Positions 25,096 to 58,532 of a stretch of DNA of 64,000 nt are shown piece after piece (the first letter of the stretch is position 1; each line of letters opens with the position of its first letter). The position numbers and the translations under genes are program-made. Where the stretch lies: assembly GCF_029892105.1 (NCBI RefSeq), contig NZ_JARZAJ010000020.1, positions 62,001 through 126,000 of the forward strand, in the 5' to 3' direction. The DNA is from Kitasatospora sp. GP82 (GTDB lineage Bacteria; Actinomycetota; Actinomycetes; Streptomycetales; Streptomycetaceae). Below the pieces are notes generated by a model. The model made no database searches. It was not told where the DNA came from and worked only from the letters and a program-made list of their open reading frames with translations.

Positions 25096-26355
25096 TCAGT
25101 AGCTGAGCGGAAGGGCGCTCAGCCGCCGTTGCAGCGGATTGGGTCGCCAGTGGAGGGCCGCCTCGTCGGCCAGCCGCAGCCGCGGGAACCGGCGGATCAG
25201 AGTGCCGACGGCCACCTCGGCCTGGAGCTTGGCCAGCGGCCCGCCGAGGCAGAAGTGCGGGCCGTTGCCGAAGCTCAGGTGCCGTTTGTCGGGGCGGCCC
25301 GGGTCGAGCCGGTCGGGGTCGTCGAAGCGGTCGGGGTCGCGGTTGGCCGAGGCGAGGAACAGGTACACCAGCTCGCCCTCGCGCAGCAGCTGCCCGCCGA
25401 TTTGGACGTCCTCAGCAACGACCCGAAGGATCGCCTGGGTCGGCGTGTCGTAGCGGGCCAACTCCTCGACGGCGGACCGGATCAGCGCCGGGTCCTCGCG
25501 CAGCCGGGCCAGCTCGGCGGGGTGGCGCAGCAGGGCGAGGGTCCCGTTGCCGATCAGGTGGGTGGTCGTCTCGTCGCCGGCGGTGATGAGGATGAAACAG
25601 GTCGAGAGGAGTTCCGCGTCGGTGAGCCGGTCGTCCTGCGCCTGGGTGGTGACCAGGGCGCTGATCAGGTCGTCGCCGGGGTCGGCCCGGCGCTGGTGGA
25701 CGAGCCGGGCGAGGTACCCCTCGTACTGGTCGACCACCGCCTCGGACTTCTCGATGTCCGCAGTCAGGTTGCCGAGTTGGCGGAACCAGGCCTTGACCTG
25801 CGCGCGGTCCTCGGGCGGGATCCCGAACAGCTCGCAGCTGACCGAGAGCGGCAGCGGGGAGGCGACCGCCTCGATGAGGTCGAAGGCCGGGCCGGCTGCC
25901 TCGACCTGGTCGAGCAGCCCGTCCACGGTGGCCTGGATGCCGTCGCGCAGCGCCTCCACCCGCCGGACGGTGAAGCCCCGGTTGACCAGCTTGCGCAGCC
26001 GGGCGTGGTCCGGCGGGTCGGTGTTGGTCATCACCCGGCCGAGCCGATCGGTGAGCCGGCTGAGGGCCTTGAGGTCGCCGCCCAGCGCGCCGAGGGCGCG
26101 GGTCATCCGGTCCCGGTCGTTGGACAGCCTGAGGTCGCCCAGCGCCTCCTCGATTTCCGCGTACCGGGTGAGGTACCAGATGCCCTGGGGGCTGCGGTGG
26201 ACCGGGCTCTCCCGGCGCATGCGGGCGTAGTGCGGGTACGGGTCCCGGCGGACCCGCGGCGTGTAGAGCTCCGCCGCGAGGTCCCCGGGGGCGGACGGGC
26301 CCTGCGCGGGGCGGGCCTCGTCCACGGTGTCGGTCATGGTGTCGGTCTGCTTCAC
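25096..26355 (-). CDS. Cytochrome P450 monooxygenase
   Basis: 419 residues from the GTG at 26355, ten bases after the mbtH stop; ATG at 26337 is an alternative. Bacterial class-I P450 motifs are present: I-helix oxygen-binding AGDETTT, K-helix EELAR (ExxR), and the haem loop FGNGPHFCLGGPLA with axial Cys369. It has no membrane anchor and would need a ferredoxin and reductase from elsewhere. Given the operon, it may hydroxylate, desaturate or crosslink a residue of the NRPS peptide. Pro, Phe and N-methyl-Tyr are plausible targets, which is inference. It may act on carrier-bound residues, but no X-domain was seen in the NRPS. Confidence 0.95.
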   Translation of the reverse strand: MKQTDTMTDTVDEARPAQGPSAPGDLAAELYTPRVRRDPYPHYARMRRESPVHRSPQGIWYLTRYAEIEEALGDLRLSNDRDRMTRALGALGGDLKALSRLTDRLGRVMTNTDPPDHARLRKLVNRGFTVRRVEALRDGIQATVDGLLDQVEAAGPAFDLIEAVASPLPLSVSCELFGIPPEDRAQVKAWFRQLGNLTADIEKSEAVVDQYEGYLARLVHQRRADPGDDLISALVTTQAQDDRLTDAELLSTCFILITAGDETTTHLIGNGTLALLRHPAELARLREDPALIRSAVEELARYDTPTQAILRVVAEDVQIGGQLLREGELVYLFLASANRDPDRFDDPDRLDPGRPDKRHLSFGNGPHFCLGGPLAKLQAEVAVGTLIRRFPRLRLADEAALHWRPNPLQRRLSALPLSY

Positions 26356-26365
26356 AACGGCCGCT

Positions 26366-26581
26366 CTACTGCTCAGCGTTCATGGCGTCGACGAGGCTCT
26401 TGGGCCGCATGTCGGTCCAGCTCCGCTCGACGTACTCCAGGCAGGAGGCGTGCGTGTCGGGGCCGTGGGTGACGCTCCAGCCGTCAGGGACGTCGGCGAA
26501 CTGCGGCCAGAGGGAGTGCTGGTTCTCGTGGTTGACGAGCACCAGGAAGGTGCCGTCCTGGTCGTCGAAGGGGTTGGTCAT
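26366..26581 (-). CDS. MbtH-like NRPS chaperone
   Basis: 71 residues, the usual size. The family signature is complete: NHENQHSLWPQF, then PDGWSVTHG and CLEYVERSWTDMRPKSL, with the conserved Trp residues. MbtH-like proteins bind adenylation domains and are needed for folding or activity of many of them. The ATG is three bases after the NRPS stop, so the two are translated together and this one very likely serves the giant synthetase. Confidence 0.97.
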   Translation of the reverse strand: MTNPFDDQDGTFLVLVNHENQHSLWPQFADVPDGWSVTHGPDTHASCLEYVERSWTDMRPKSLVDAMNAEQ

Positions 26582-26584
26582 GGG

Positions 26585-50680
<24,096 letters not shown>

Positions 50681-50731
50681 GAGTACCTCCGAAAGGGGTG
50701 GGCAGGCTTGGTGGCAGGGCGCGCGGCGGCG

Positions 50732-50762
50732 CGCCGACCGCGGCGCTCTCACGCGGTCGGCG
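50732..50762. terminator. 11-bp perfect hairpin between exporter and NRPS genes
   Basis: CGCCGACCGCG and CGCGGTCGGCG pair exactly around a 9-nt loop, 27 bp after the exporter stop and 52 bp before the NRPS start. It could end most exporter transcripts or act as an attenuator. Confidence 0.6.
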
Positions 50763-50789
50763 ACTCGGGGGTTGCGCGAACTCCTGCGG

Positions 50790-53108
50790 TCAGGCGGCGA
50801 GTTCTCCGGCCTGGAGGTGCCAGAGGGATGCGTAGAGCCCGCGCTGCGCGAGCAGTTCGTCGTGGGTGCCTTGTTCGGCCACCACGCCGCCCTTGTCCAT
50901 GACGTAGATCCGGTCCGCGTGGCGGATGGTGGACAGCCGGTGGGCGATGATGACCATCGTCCGGTCGGCCGCGAAGCCGCGCAGGGTGCGCTGGATGGCG
51001 GCCTCGGTCTCGTTGTCGACGGCGGAGGTGGCCTCGTCCAGGATGACGACCGGCGAGTCCTTGAGGATCGCCCGCGCCAGCGCGATGCGCTGCCGCTGGC
51101 CGCCGGACAGGGCGGCGCCGCGTTCGCCGATCATCGTGTCGTAGCCGTCCGGCAGCGAGGCGATGAAGGCGTGTGCCTCGGCCATCCGGGCCGCGTTCAC
51201 CACGGCCTGCTCCGGGGCCTCGAAGCTGCCGTAGCGGATGTTCTCGGCGATGGTGCCGTCGAAGAGGAACGGGTCCTGGGCGACGAAGCCGATCGCCTCC
51301 CGGACGCCCCGGCGGGGCAGCTCGCGCAGCTCCCGGCCGTCGAGCCGGACGCTGCCGAACTCCGCGTCCTGGAACCGCATCAGCAGCTTGGCGATGGTCG
51401 TCTTCCCCGAGCCGGTGGCCCCGACGATGCCGGTGGTCCGGCCGGCCGCGATGGTCAGCGAGAGGTCCTCCAGCACCGGCGGCCGGCCGGGGTAGGCAAA
51501 GGTCACCTGGTCGAGGACGAGCTCGCCCTTGACCTGCTCGGCGTCGAGCGGCCCGCCGGTGCCGTCGGTCTCCACCGGCAGCGCGTGCAGCCGCTGCACG
51601 CGGTCGTAGGCGGCCAGCGTCCGCTGGTACTGGTCGACGATGCCACCGAGGCGGTTCATCCGCAGCAGCACCATCTGGGGCAGGCCGATCAGCGGGCTGA
51701 ACACCTCGAACGGCAGCGAGCCGTTGAGCACGGACCGGCCGCCGAGCAGCAGGGTGCCGGCCATCGAGCTGGTGGTGGTGACCCGGACGATCTCCGCGTG
51801 CCGGATGGTACTGCGGTCGGTCTGCTCGTTGCTCCGCTGGGCGAGTTCGCCGAGGTGGTCGACGCGCGCCGCCTCGTACTCCTCGGTGCAGAAGCTCTTG
51901 ACGGTGGCGCTCGCCTCCAGGTTGTTGACCAACTGGCTGTGCAGCCTGGCCCGGTGCTCGCTGGAGACGGCGTAGTCGGCGGCGACCCGGTCGTGGTAGT
52001 GGAACGACAGCCAGGCGATGACCGGGATGGGCAGGAAGGAGATCCAGGCGATCTGCGGCGCCAGCAGCAGGAAGAGCGGCACCAGGATGAGCAGGCTGCT
52101 GCCCAGTTGCAGCACGTCGTTCGCCGAGGTGGCGAAGAAGGTGCCGAGCTGGCCGACATCGTCCATCAGCACGCCGGCCACCCTGGTGGTCCGCTCGCCC
52201 TCCAGGTGCCGCAGCTCCAGCTGCTCCACGTGGGCGTAGGTCCGGTTGCGCCAGTCGTGCTGGACCTCCTGGCCGAGCTTGCGCCACTGGGTGCCCGAGG
52301 CGTAGGCGAGCCCCGCCACTGCGGCGCAGGCGACGGCCACCGACCCGGCCAGCGCCCAGAGTTGAGCAGAGGCCGTGGTCAGGCCGAGGCGGACCAGCGG
52401 CGCCGCCTGGCCCTTGATGAGCACCAGCGCAGTCCAGCCGAGGAAGGTGCCGAGCGCCATCTCCGAGAGCTGGCAGGCGACCGACAGCGCGGAGGCCCGG
52501 TAGAGCCGCCGGCGGTGCGGACCGACGACCTCCAGCAGGGGGTGGCGGGCGGCTTCGGGTGCGGACGACGCCCGGGCTTCGTCGACGGTTCTGCGCCAGG
52601 CCCGCCGGACCACCACCACGGTGGCAGTCGCCACGGCGCCCAGCGCCGCCAGCTGCTTGGTCAACGCCGACCCGCGCACCAGCGCCACGCCGGTCGCGAC
52701 CCCGCCCGTGACGGCCAGCACAGGGCGGACCCCGACGCGCTCCGCCCGCGGAGCACGCGGCCCGGCGGGCCGCGCCGGCGCCGGACTGCCGGCTCCGGCA
52801 GCGCTTCCGGTAATGCCTCTGGTGGCGTTCTCCGCGAACAACGCGACCGCCCGCCGGACGAGCCGGCTGACGTCCGTGGCGGTCACGCTCGCGTCGTGGC
52901 GAACGAGAACCCCTCCGGTGATCGGGCTGGCCTGTGCCTCGGTGATGCCGGGAATCCGTCGAAGGGCCGCCGCGAGCACCTCGGCGACCTGCGGCCGTCC
53001 GAGCACCAGCTTGACGTCCCAGCGCTGCCGACCCGGAATGACCGAGCGCGGGCGCACATCCAAATCCCCGGAGCGGTATCCGGCTGCGGCACCCAGCAGA
53101 GATGGCAT
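50790..53108 (-). CDS. ABC exporter (membrane domain fused to ATPase) with N-terminal HMA-like domain
   Basis: 772 residues from the ATG at 53108 behind AGGTGA; a GTG at 53165 would add 19 residues. Residues 1-95 resemble an HMA/CtpI-type leader (IPGRQRWDV, VLAAALRRIPGITEAQ, ASPITGGVLVRHD) without a CxxC pair. Hydrophobic helices at about 118-160 precede an ABC exporter core with helices from about 185 to 475. The ATPase domain has Walker A GATGSGKTT, Q loop FVAQDPFLFDGT, signature LSGGQRQRI, Walker B VVILDEATSAVD and H-loop IAHRLS. It probably exports the NRPS product, judged by position and direction only. The acidic C-terminus is short. Confidence 0.92.
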   Translation of the reverse strand: MPSLLGAAAGYRSGDLDVRPRSVIPGRQRWDVKLVLGRPQVAEVLAAALRRIPGITEAQASPITGGVLVRHDASVTATDVSRLVRRAVALFAENATRGITGSAAGAGSPAPARPAGPRAPRAERVGVRPVLAVTGGVATGVALVRGSALTKQLAALGAVATATVVVVRRAWRRTVDEARASSAPEAARHPLLEVVGPHRRRLYRASALSVACQLSEMALGTFLGWTALVLIKGQAAPLVRLGLTTASAQLWALAGSVAVACAAVAGLAYASGTQWRKLGQEVQHDWRNRTYAHVEQLELRHLEGERTTRVAGVLMDDVGQLGTFFATSANDVLQLGSSLLILVPLFLLLAPQIAWISFLPIPVIAWLSFHYHDRVAADYAVSSEHRARLHSQLVNNLEASATVKSFCTEEYEAARVDHLGELAQRSNEQTDRSTIRHAEIVRVTTTSSMAGTLLLGGRSVLNGSLPFEVFSPLIGLPQMVLLRMNRLGGIVDQYQRTLAAYDRVQRLHALPVETDGTGGPLDAEQVKGELVLDQVTFAYPGRPPVLEDLSLTIAAGRTTGIVGATGSGKTTIAKLLMRFQDAEFGSVRLDGRELRELPRRGVREAIGFVAQDPFLFDGTIAENIRYGSFEAPEQAVVNAARMAEAHAFIASLPDGYDTMIGERGAALSGGQRQRIALARAILKDSPVVILDEATSAVDNETEAAIQRTLRGFAADRTMVIIAHRLSTIRHADRIYVMDKGGVVAEQGTHDELLAQRGLYASLWHLQAGELAA

Positions 53109-53283
53109 GTGTACGATCACCTGTTTGCGGAGGTCGCGAATCCCGCCGCGGACACGGCGGAGCACTGCGACGGAACGGAAATTCGGTCAGGGAGGATGGT
53201 TCGGTTCAAAAGAGTCGATCGGCCGCCGTATGGGCGCACCGGGAAACAAGGCGCCCACACGGAGACCTCTCGTCCGGCCCGGC

Positions 53284-53640
53284 TCAGTTCGCCTTGCCGG
53301 CACCTGCTGTGGCACGGATCTTGGGCGTCCTGGCCTCGTCCTCGGAACGGCCGGCGGCATCGTCCCTACCACCGTTCGGGTCGCCGCCGGCGGCGACCCT
53401 CGGACCGGCGGCCGCATGACCGACGGGTTCTCCCACGGCGATCTGTGCGGCCACCATCTCGGCGGCCACTTCGGCCGCGAGGTCGTGGATGTTCTCCCCG
53501 GCCTCGTGGGCGGCCTTCTTCACCTCAAGAACCAGCCCCACGGACGTCTTGACGACGCCTCGCATCAGCGGCTTGAGGACACGCTTGGCCAGCGGTGCGA
53601 CGATGAGGCCGACCAGGAAGGGCGGTACGACGGGCGGCAT
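53284..53640 (-). CDS. DUF5132-like small membrane-associated protein
   Basis: 118 residues from the ATG at 53640 behind GGAGAG. The N-terminus MPPVVPPFLVGLIVAPLAKR and following KPLMRGVVKTSVGLVLEVKK resemble DUF5132-type proteins with an amphipathic or membrane-dipping helix. An acidic helix (AHEAGENIHDLAAEVAAEMV) follows and then a disordered Gly/Ala/Asp tail. In actinomycetes I have the impression that such proteins sit beside transporters with HMA-like leaders, as here (175 bp upstream of the exporter). Function unknown; an accessory to the exporter is a reasonable guess. Confidence 0.72.
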   Translation of the reverse strand: MPPVVPPFLVGLIVAPLAKRVLKPLMRGVVKTSVGLVLEVKKAAHEAGENIHDLAAEVAAEMVAAQIAVGEPVGHAAAGPRVAAGGDPNGGRDDAAGRSEDEARTPKIRATAGAGKAN

Positions 53641-54032
53641 AGCTCTCCATCCTCTCTACGTATACGTGCGACAGGGACTCCAGACACTGCGAATACCGGA
53701 GCAGCACACGGTTAGGCGGACGGAATCACCCACACCGGAATTCACGATCCGCGCCACGCCGAGCAAGCCGGATATTCCGCCGAAGAACCGAGACGGTCTC
53801 TCGCACGGAATCGACCCTGAAGACTCGACGAACTGTTCACGTGTCCGAGTCCACAACCGTGAGACCACCGCCCGCTTTTCAGCAGCGTAGTCGATTCATG
53901 TCGGTCGAGGCCAAACAGCCAAGTCGCATTTCACCCGTGCGTGTACTCTTCGACTCGCCGACCGGAGCGGGCCGCAACGCTTTCGACAATCACACACATC
54001 CTCCGGGGCCGATGAATTTACCGGAAGGATTT
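53641..54032. other. Intergenic region upstream of the DUF5132-like gene
   Basis: 392 bp between two minus-strand genes, noticeably less GC-rich than its neighbours, with a 10-bp palindrome ACGTATACGT near 53658. The promoter of the exporter unit should be here. No gene was seen. Confidence 0.45.
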
Positions 54033-55733
54033 TCAGCCTATTCGCTCGGTCTCTTCAGCACGGAGTTCGCGCGCCACCCGCCGCCGCAGGGCCGGGAACG
54101 GCAGTCCGCCACCGCTCAGCACCACCTCGTGAAAGGCGCGGACATCGAAACCGGCCCCCTGGTCCTCTTCGACCCGGGCCCGCAGCCGGCTGAACTCCAG
54201 ATACCCGGCGCGGTACGACAGCGCCTGCCCCGGGAGGTCGGTCGAGTAGCGCAGCAGGTCGGAGGCGATCTGCCGGTCCGACTCGGTGGAGTTGGCGCGC
54301 ATGAACGCCCGCGCCTCCTCCAGGGTCATCGTCCCGAGGTTGAGCCCCGTGTCGACGACGAGGCGCTGCGAGGTGAACCGCTCCTGCGCGAGGCGCCCGT
54401 ACGCGTCCCACGGGTCGTCGTAGAGGCCCATCTCCCAGCCGAGTCCGGCCGCGTACTCCGCCCAGCCCTCGTTGAACCCGCCGAACTCGACGACCTCCCG
54501 CCGCAGTTCGGGCAGCACCCGGCTCTCCGCCTGCCGGGCGAGATGGAAGTGATGCCCGGGCGCCAGCTCGTGGTAGATCAGGGAGGCCGCGCCCAGCAGT
54601 GACCGGTTCGCCAGGTCCGAGCCGTTGTAGCGGTAGCGTCCGACGGGGCCGGCCGGGGTCGGCTGCTCGTAGTACCCGAAGGTCATCCCCGCCTCCAGCG
54701 CCGGATCCAACCGGGCCAGCCCGTAGGGGGCCGCCGGCAGGGTGGCGAACCACCGCGGCAGCAGCGGAGCCAGGCGGTCGAGGTGGCCGCGGTAGCGGGC
54801 CTCGACCTCCTCGGGCGTTCTCGCGTGGAGGCGGGGCTCGGTCCGCAGGCGGGCGTGGAAGTCCTCCTCGCCACCCGGGAATCCGAGCGCGGCGCGGACT
54901 TCGCGCATCCGCTCGGCCAGCTCGAGGCAGTGGTCGAGGCCGAGCGCGTGCAGCCGCTCGGGCGACGCGTCCTCGGCTGTGTGGGTCCGGATGAACTCCC
55001 GGTACGCCTCCTCACCACCCTCGTACTGCGCCCAGCCGACGCCCTCCGCCGCGCCGCGCCGGTAGGCGGGATCGTCGAGGACGGCGAGCAGCCCGTCGAA
55101 CGCCGGCTCCACCTCGCCCGTCACCAGCCGCCGTACCCCGTCCCGCAGTCCGGCGCGGTCCGCGGGCCCGAGCCGGTCCTCGTCGACCTCCACCCGGCGT
55201 GCCAGCAAGGCCCGCAGGCCGACGATCGTGGCGCGGGCGCCGGCCAGGGCCGGGGCCGGGATGCGGACGCCGCGCGCCGCCTGCCCGGCCGTCTTGTCGC
55301 GGATCGTGCCGACCACCCGGGCGAGTTCGCGCACCAGGACCAAGTACCGCTCGGAGTCGGCCCGTTCGTCGAAGCGGAAGGGGGCGAGGACGGTGTCGGC
55401 GTACTGCACCAGCGGAAACAGCCGGTACGGGGTGGCGGCGGGGGTCAGCCAGTAGCAGCGGCGGGCCCGAAGCTCCTGCTCCGCCAAGGCCGCGACGAAC
55501 GCGGCGGTATCCGCATCGGTGCCGGACAGCTCCGCGTCGTCGATCGACCGGAGGCGGTCCAGCACGCCCGCCCCGAACCGCGCCCGTTCGTCCGCCTCCG
55601 CGACCGACACCCCGGGCAGAGTCTCGACCGGGAGCCCCCGCCGGACCCGCAGCAGCGGATCGCGCTCCAGCAAGAACTCCCAGTAGCAGGCCGCCAGATG
55701 ACCGATCTCGCGGCCGGGTTCGTCCGTCCTCAT
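54033..55733 (-). CDS. DUF885-family putative zinc-dependent hydrolase
   Basis: 566 residues from the ATG at 55733. The DUF885 pattern is clear: IYHELAPGHHFHLARQ holds the presumed metal site, followed by FNEGWAEYAAGLGWEMGLY and an ARAFMRANSTESDRQIASDL block. No signal peptide is seen, so it is cytoplasmic. Members are annotated as carboxypeptidase-like, but few have been studied. It is divergent from the peptide-uptake operon with 217 bp between starts, so it may hydrolyse imported peptides; that link is inference. Confidence 0.88.
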   Translation of the reverse strand: MRTDEPGREIGHLAACYWEFLLERDPLLRVRRGLPVETLPGVSVAEADERARFGAGVLDRLRSIDDAELSGTDADTAAFVAALAEQELRARRCYWLTPAATPYRLFPLVQYADTVLAPFRFDERADSERYLVLVRELARVVGTIRDKTAGQAARGVRIPAPALAGARATIVGLRALLARRVEVDEDRLGPADRAGLRDGVRRLVTGEVEPAFDGLLAVLDDPAYRRGAAEGVGWAQYEGGEEAYREFIRTHTAEDASPERLHALGLDHCLELAERMREVRAALGFPGGEEDFHARLRTEPRLHARTPEEVEARYRGHLDRLAPLLPRWFATLPAAPYGLARLDPALEAGMTFGYYEQPTPAGPVGRYRYNGSDLANRSLLGAASLIYHELAPGHHFHLARQAESRVLPELRREVVEFGGFNEGWAEYAAGLGWEMGLYDDPWDAYGRLAQERFTSQRLVVDTGLNLGTMTLEEARAFMRANSTESDRQIASDLLRYSTDLPGQALSYRAGYLEFSRLRARVEEDQGAGFDVRAFHEVVLSGGGLPFPALRRRVARELRAEETERIG

Positions 55734-55950
55734 ACGGACAGTGTGGCGACGCGGCACAGCGGGGGTGGCCGGATGGCGGACCGCCGGGCGGCGATGTCCC
55801 CCGGACGAGTGAAATGTGACCACCGGTTCCCCGCGCGGGCCCCGGGGGCGGGAACCAAGGGACAGGGCGGGCCGGAGGGTTTCGGGACCCGGTCCGAAAC
55901 CGGCCTCCGGGCAAGAAGGTCGGGGTGCACGACGGATCGGCGGTGGCACC

Positions 55951-57543
55951 ATGGGCGCCGTGCCCCGTAGCCCCGTCCCGGTGACGCTGACGGCCGCCGT
56001 CACCGCCGCGGCCGCCGTTCTGGCCGGATGCGGCGGCACCGCCCGCTCCTCGACCACCACCCCGGTCGTGGAGCGCGGGACCGTCAGGATCGCGGCGGCC
56101 AACGAGACGCCGAGCTTCAACCCGTACTCGGCCTTCGGCAACGGCCCGGCCCGCTACGCCTACGACTCCCTGGTCAACGTCTCCCCCGACGGCACGCTCG
56201 TCTCCGGCCTGGCGACGGCCTGGCGGGCCACCACCACCTCGGCCACGTTCACCCTCCGTCCGGACGTGACGTGTTCCGACGGCACGCCCCTCACCCCCTC
56301 GGCGGTGGCCCGCTCGCTGTCCTACGCGGCCGACCCGGCCCACCAACTCGCCGGCGCGCAGAGCGTGCTGCCCGGCGTCCCGTTCACCGTGACCGCCGAC
56401 GACGCGGCCGGCACGGTGTCGGCGACGATGGCCGCCCCCTACCCGTTCGTCACCCGCACGCTCGGCCTGCTGCCCATCGTCTGCCCCGCCGGCCTGGACC
56501 GGCCGCAGTCGCTGGACCGGGGCACCGCAGGCACCGGCCCATACGTCCTGACCGGGTACACCGCCGGCGGGCCGTACGAGTTCACGGTGCGCGAGGGCTA
56601 CACGTGGGGCCCGGCCGGGGCGACGACCGCGACGCCCGGGCTGCCCGCCCGGATCGTCGTCTCCGTGGTACCGCAGGAGTCCACCGCCGCGAACCTGCTG
56701 CTCACCGGGGGCGTCAACATCGCGACGGTCCGCGGACCGGACCGCTCCCGGCTCGCCGGCCGCGGCCTGGCCACCACCGACGTGGCGACCGTGGTCGGAC
56801 TGACCTTCTTCAACCAGCGCCCGGGCCGCCCCCTCAACGACCCGGCGGTCCGCCGGGCCCTGGTGGCCGCGCTGGACCGCCAGGGGCTCGCCAACGTCGC
56901 CGTCGGCGGCACCGGCCGGCCCGCCACCGACTTCGGCGCGGTGGGCGCCGTCTGCCACTCGGATCTCGCGGCCGCCAACCTGCCCGTCCAGGACGCCGCC
57001 GAGGCGCTGCGCGCCGCGGGCTGGACCAGGGCCGCCGACGGCCGGCTGGCCAAGGACGGCTTCCCGCTGCGGCTGCGCCTGATCACCAGCCCGGACCTCG
57101 GCTCGACACTGCCGTCCGTGGCCGAGCTGATGGCCCGGGAGTGGACGGCGCTCGGCGCGGACGTCCGGCTCGTCAGCGAAGGCCTGCCCGCGCTGGTCAA
57201 CGCGATGTACCAGACCGGCGACTTCGACGTCGTGATCGGCAGCACGCCGGGATTCCTGCTTCCGGCCGGCTTCGTCCCGTTCTTCTCCGGACCGCCCCCC
57301 GCCCAGGGACTCAACTTCGCCGAGGTCGCCGACCCCGCGTACGACGCCCTCGTCGCCCAGGCGCTCCAGGAGACGGACACGACCGGCTGCGGCACCTGGA
57401 ACCGGGCCGCGGCCGCACTGTTCCGCTCGGCCGACGCCCTGCCGATCGCCGACGGCGAGAGCACCGTCTACGGCTACCGCACCACCTTCGCCACCACCTT
57501 CGGCGGCGCCATCGTCCCCACCAGCATCCGCCTGCACCGATGA
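55951..57543 (+). CDS. Peptide/opine-type ABC substrate-binding lipoprotein, family 5
   Basis: 530 residues from the ATG at 55951; a GTG three codons later is possible. The signal peptide ends in lipobox VLAGCGG. Family-5 blocks: RIAAANETPSFNPYSAFG, YDSLVNVSPDGTLVSGLATAW, FTLRPDVTCSDGTPLTPSAV, GTGPYVLTGY, and a C-terminal lobe with FDVVIGSTPGF. It collects a peptide, opine or nickel-like ligand outside the membrane for the permeases encoded downstream, which overlap by ATGA. The substrate cannot be read from sequence. Confidence 0.92.
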   Translation: MGAVPRSPVPVTLTAAVTAAAAVLAGCGGTARSSTTTPVVERGTVRIAAANETPSFNPYSAFGNGPARYAYDSLVNVSPDGTLVSGLATAWRATTTSATFTLRPDVTCSDGTPLTPSAVARSLSYAADPAHQLAGAQSVLPGVPFTVTADDAAGTVSATMAAPYPFVTRTLGLLPIVCPAGLDRPQSLDRGTAGTGPYVLTGYTAGGPYEFTVREGYTWGPAGATTATPGLPARIVVSVVPQESTAANLLLTGGVNIATVRGPDRSRLAGRGLATTDVATVVGLTFFNQRPGRPLNDPAVRRALVAALDRQGLANVAVGGTGRPATDFGAVGAVCHSDLAAANLPVQDAAEALRAAGWTRAADGRLAKDGFPLRLRLITSPDLGSTLPSVAELMAREWTALGADVRLVSEGLPALVNAMYQTGDFDVVIGSTPGFLLPAGFVPFFSGPPPAQGLNFAEVADPAYDALVAQALQETDTTGCGTWNRAAAALFRSADALPIADGESTVYGYRTTFATTFGGAIVPTSIRLHR

Positions 57544-58526
57544 CCGGGGTGAGCGACGTGTCCGTATCCCTGCTGCCGCGGCACCCGTGGACGGCGTTCT
57601 GCGTCCGCCGCTCGGCCCGGCTGGTCCTCTCCCTGGGCGTCGTGCTCACCGCGTCCTTCGCGATGATCCGGCTCGTCCCCGGCGACCCGGTGCGCGCCGC
57701 CCTGGGCGTCGACGCCCCGCCCGCCCTGGTGGCCGCCCGCCGGCATCAACTCGGCCTCGACCAGCCCTTCCTGGCCCAGTACCGGCACTACCTGGGTGGA
57801 CTCCTGCACGGCGACATGGGGGCCTCCCTGATCACCGGGACACCCGTCGCGGAACTGGTCCGGACCCGGCTCCCGGCCACCCTCGACATCGCGCTCCCGG
57901 CGTTCCTCGTCACCCTCGCCGTCGCCCTGCCCTGCGGGCTGGTCGCCGCCGTCCACACCCGCGACGGGCGACGCCCGCGCGCTGAGCTGGCGTTCACGGC
58001 GGTGACCGCCGGCCTCGCCAGCGTGCCGGACTTCGTGCTGGCCGCAGGGCTGAGCGCGCTGCTGGCCGTCGGCCTGGAACTGCTCCCGGTGGCGGGCACC
58101 GCGGGCGCGGAGTCCTTCGTCCTCCCCGTGCTCGCCCTCTCCCTCGCCCCCACCGCCGTCCTGGCGCGCGTCGTCCGGGTGGAGGCGCTGAAGGTGCTCG
58201 CCGAGGACTACATGCGCACCGCCCGGGGGAAGCGGCTCTCCCCCGCCCGCCGCTACCTGCGGCACGCGGCGCCGAACATGGCGACCGCCGCGCTCACCGT
58301 CGCCGGCAGCCTGCTGCCTGCCATGATCGCCGGCACCGTGCTGGTCGAGAAGGTGTTCGCCTGGCCCGGTATCGGGTCGGCGATGGCCCAGTCCGTGGTC
58401 GCGCAGGACTATCCGGTGGTCCAGGCGATGGTGCTGATCCTGGGCACGACGGTGCTACTCGCCGGCCTCCTGGTCGACGGGCTGCTCGCGCTGCTCGACC
58501 CGCGCTCGGCGATCCGGGAGATGTGA
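57540..58526 (+). CDS. Peptide-type ABC importer permease, DppB class
   Basis: 328 residues; the ATG overlaps the preceding stop. First helix near 28-50 with MIRLVPGDPVRAALG, then the typical LGLDQPFLAQYRHYLGGLLHGDMGAS segment after helix 1. The coupling loop is VLAEDYMRTARGKRLSPARRYLRHAAPN. C-terminal helices include VLVEKVFAWPGIGSAM. It pairs with the permease half of the next protein. Confidence 0.94.
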   Translation: MTGVSDVSVSLLPRHPWTAFCVRRSARLVLSLGVVLTASFAMIRLVPGDPVRAALGVDAPPALVAARRHQLGLDQPFLAQYRHYLGGLLHGDMGASLITGTPVAELVRTRLPATLDIALPAFLVTLAVALPCGLVAAVHTRDGRRPRAELAFTAVTAGLASVPDFVLAAGLSALLAVGLELLPVAGTAGAESFVLPVLALSLAPTAVLARVVRVEALKVLAEDYMRTARGKRLSPARRYLRHAAPNMATAALTVAGSLLPAMIAGTVLVEKVFAWPGIGSAMAQSVVAQDYPVVQAMVLILGTTVLLAGLLVDGLLALLDPRSAIREM

Positions 58527-58532
58527 GGCCCG

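Noticed and set aside
55934..56141. Extended start for the DUF885 gene up to 56141
   Set aside because: It would overlap the divergent lipoprotein gene; the ATG at 55733 fits family length.
55012..57537. Minus-strand 841-codon frame opposite the binding-protein gene
   Set aside because: Low-complexity Gly/Arg/Asp composition; the plus strand has a signal peptide and family-5 blocks over the same bases.
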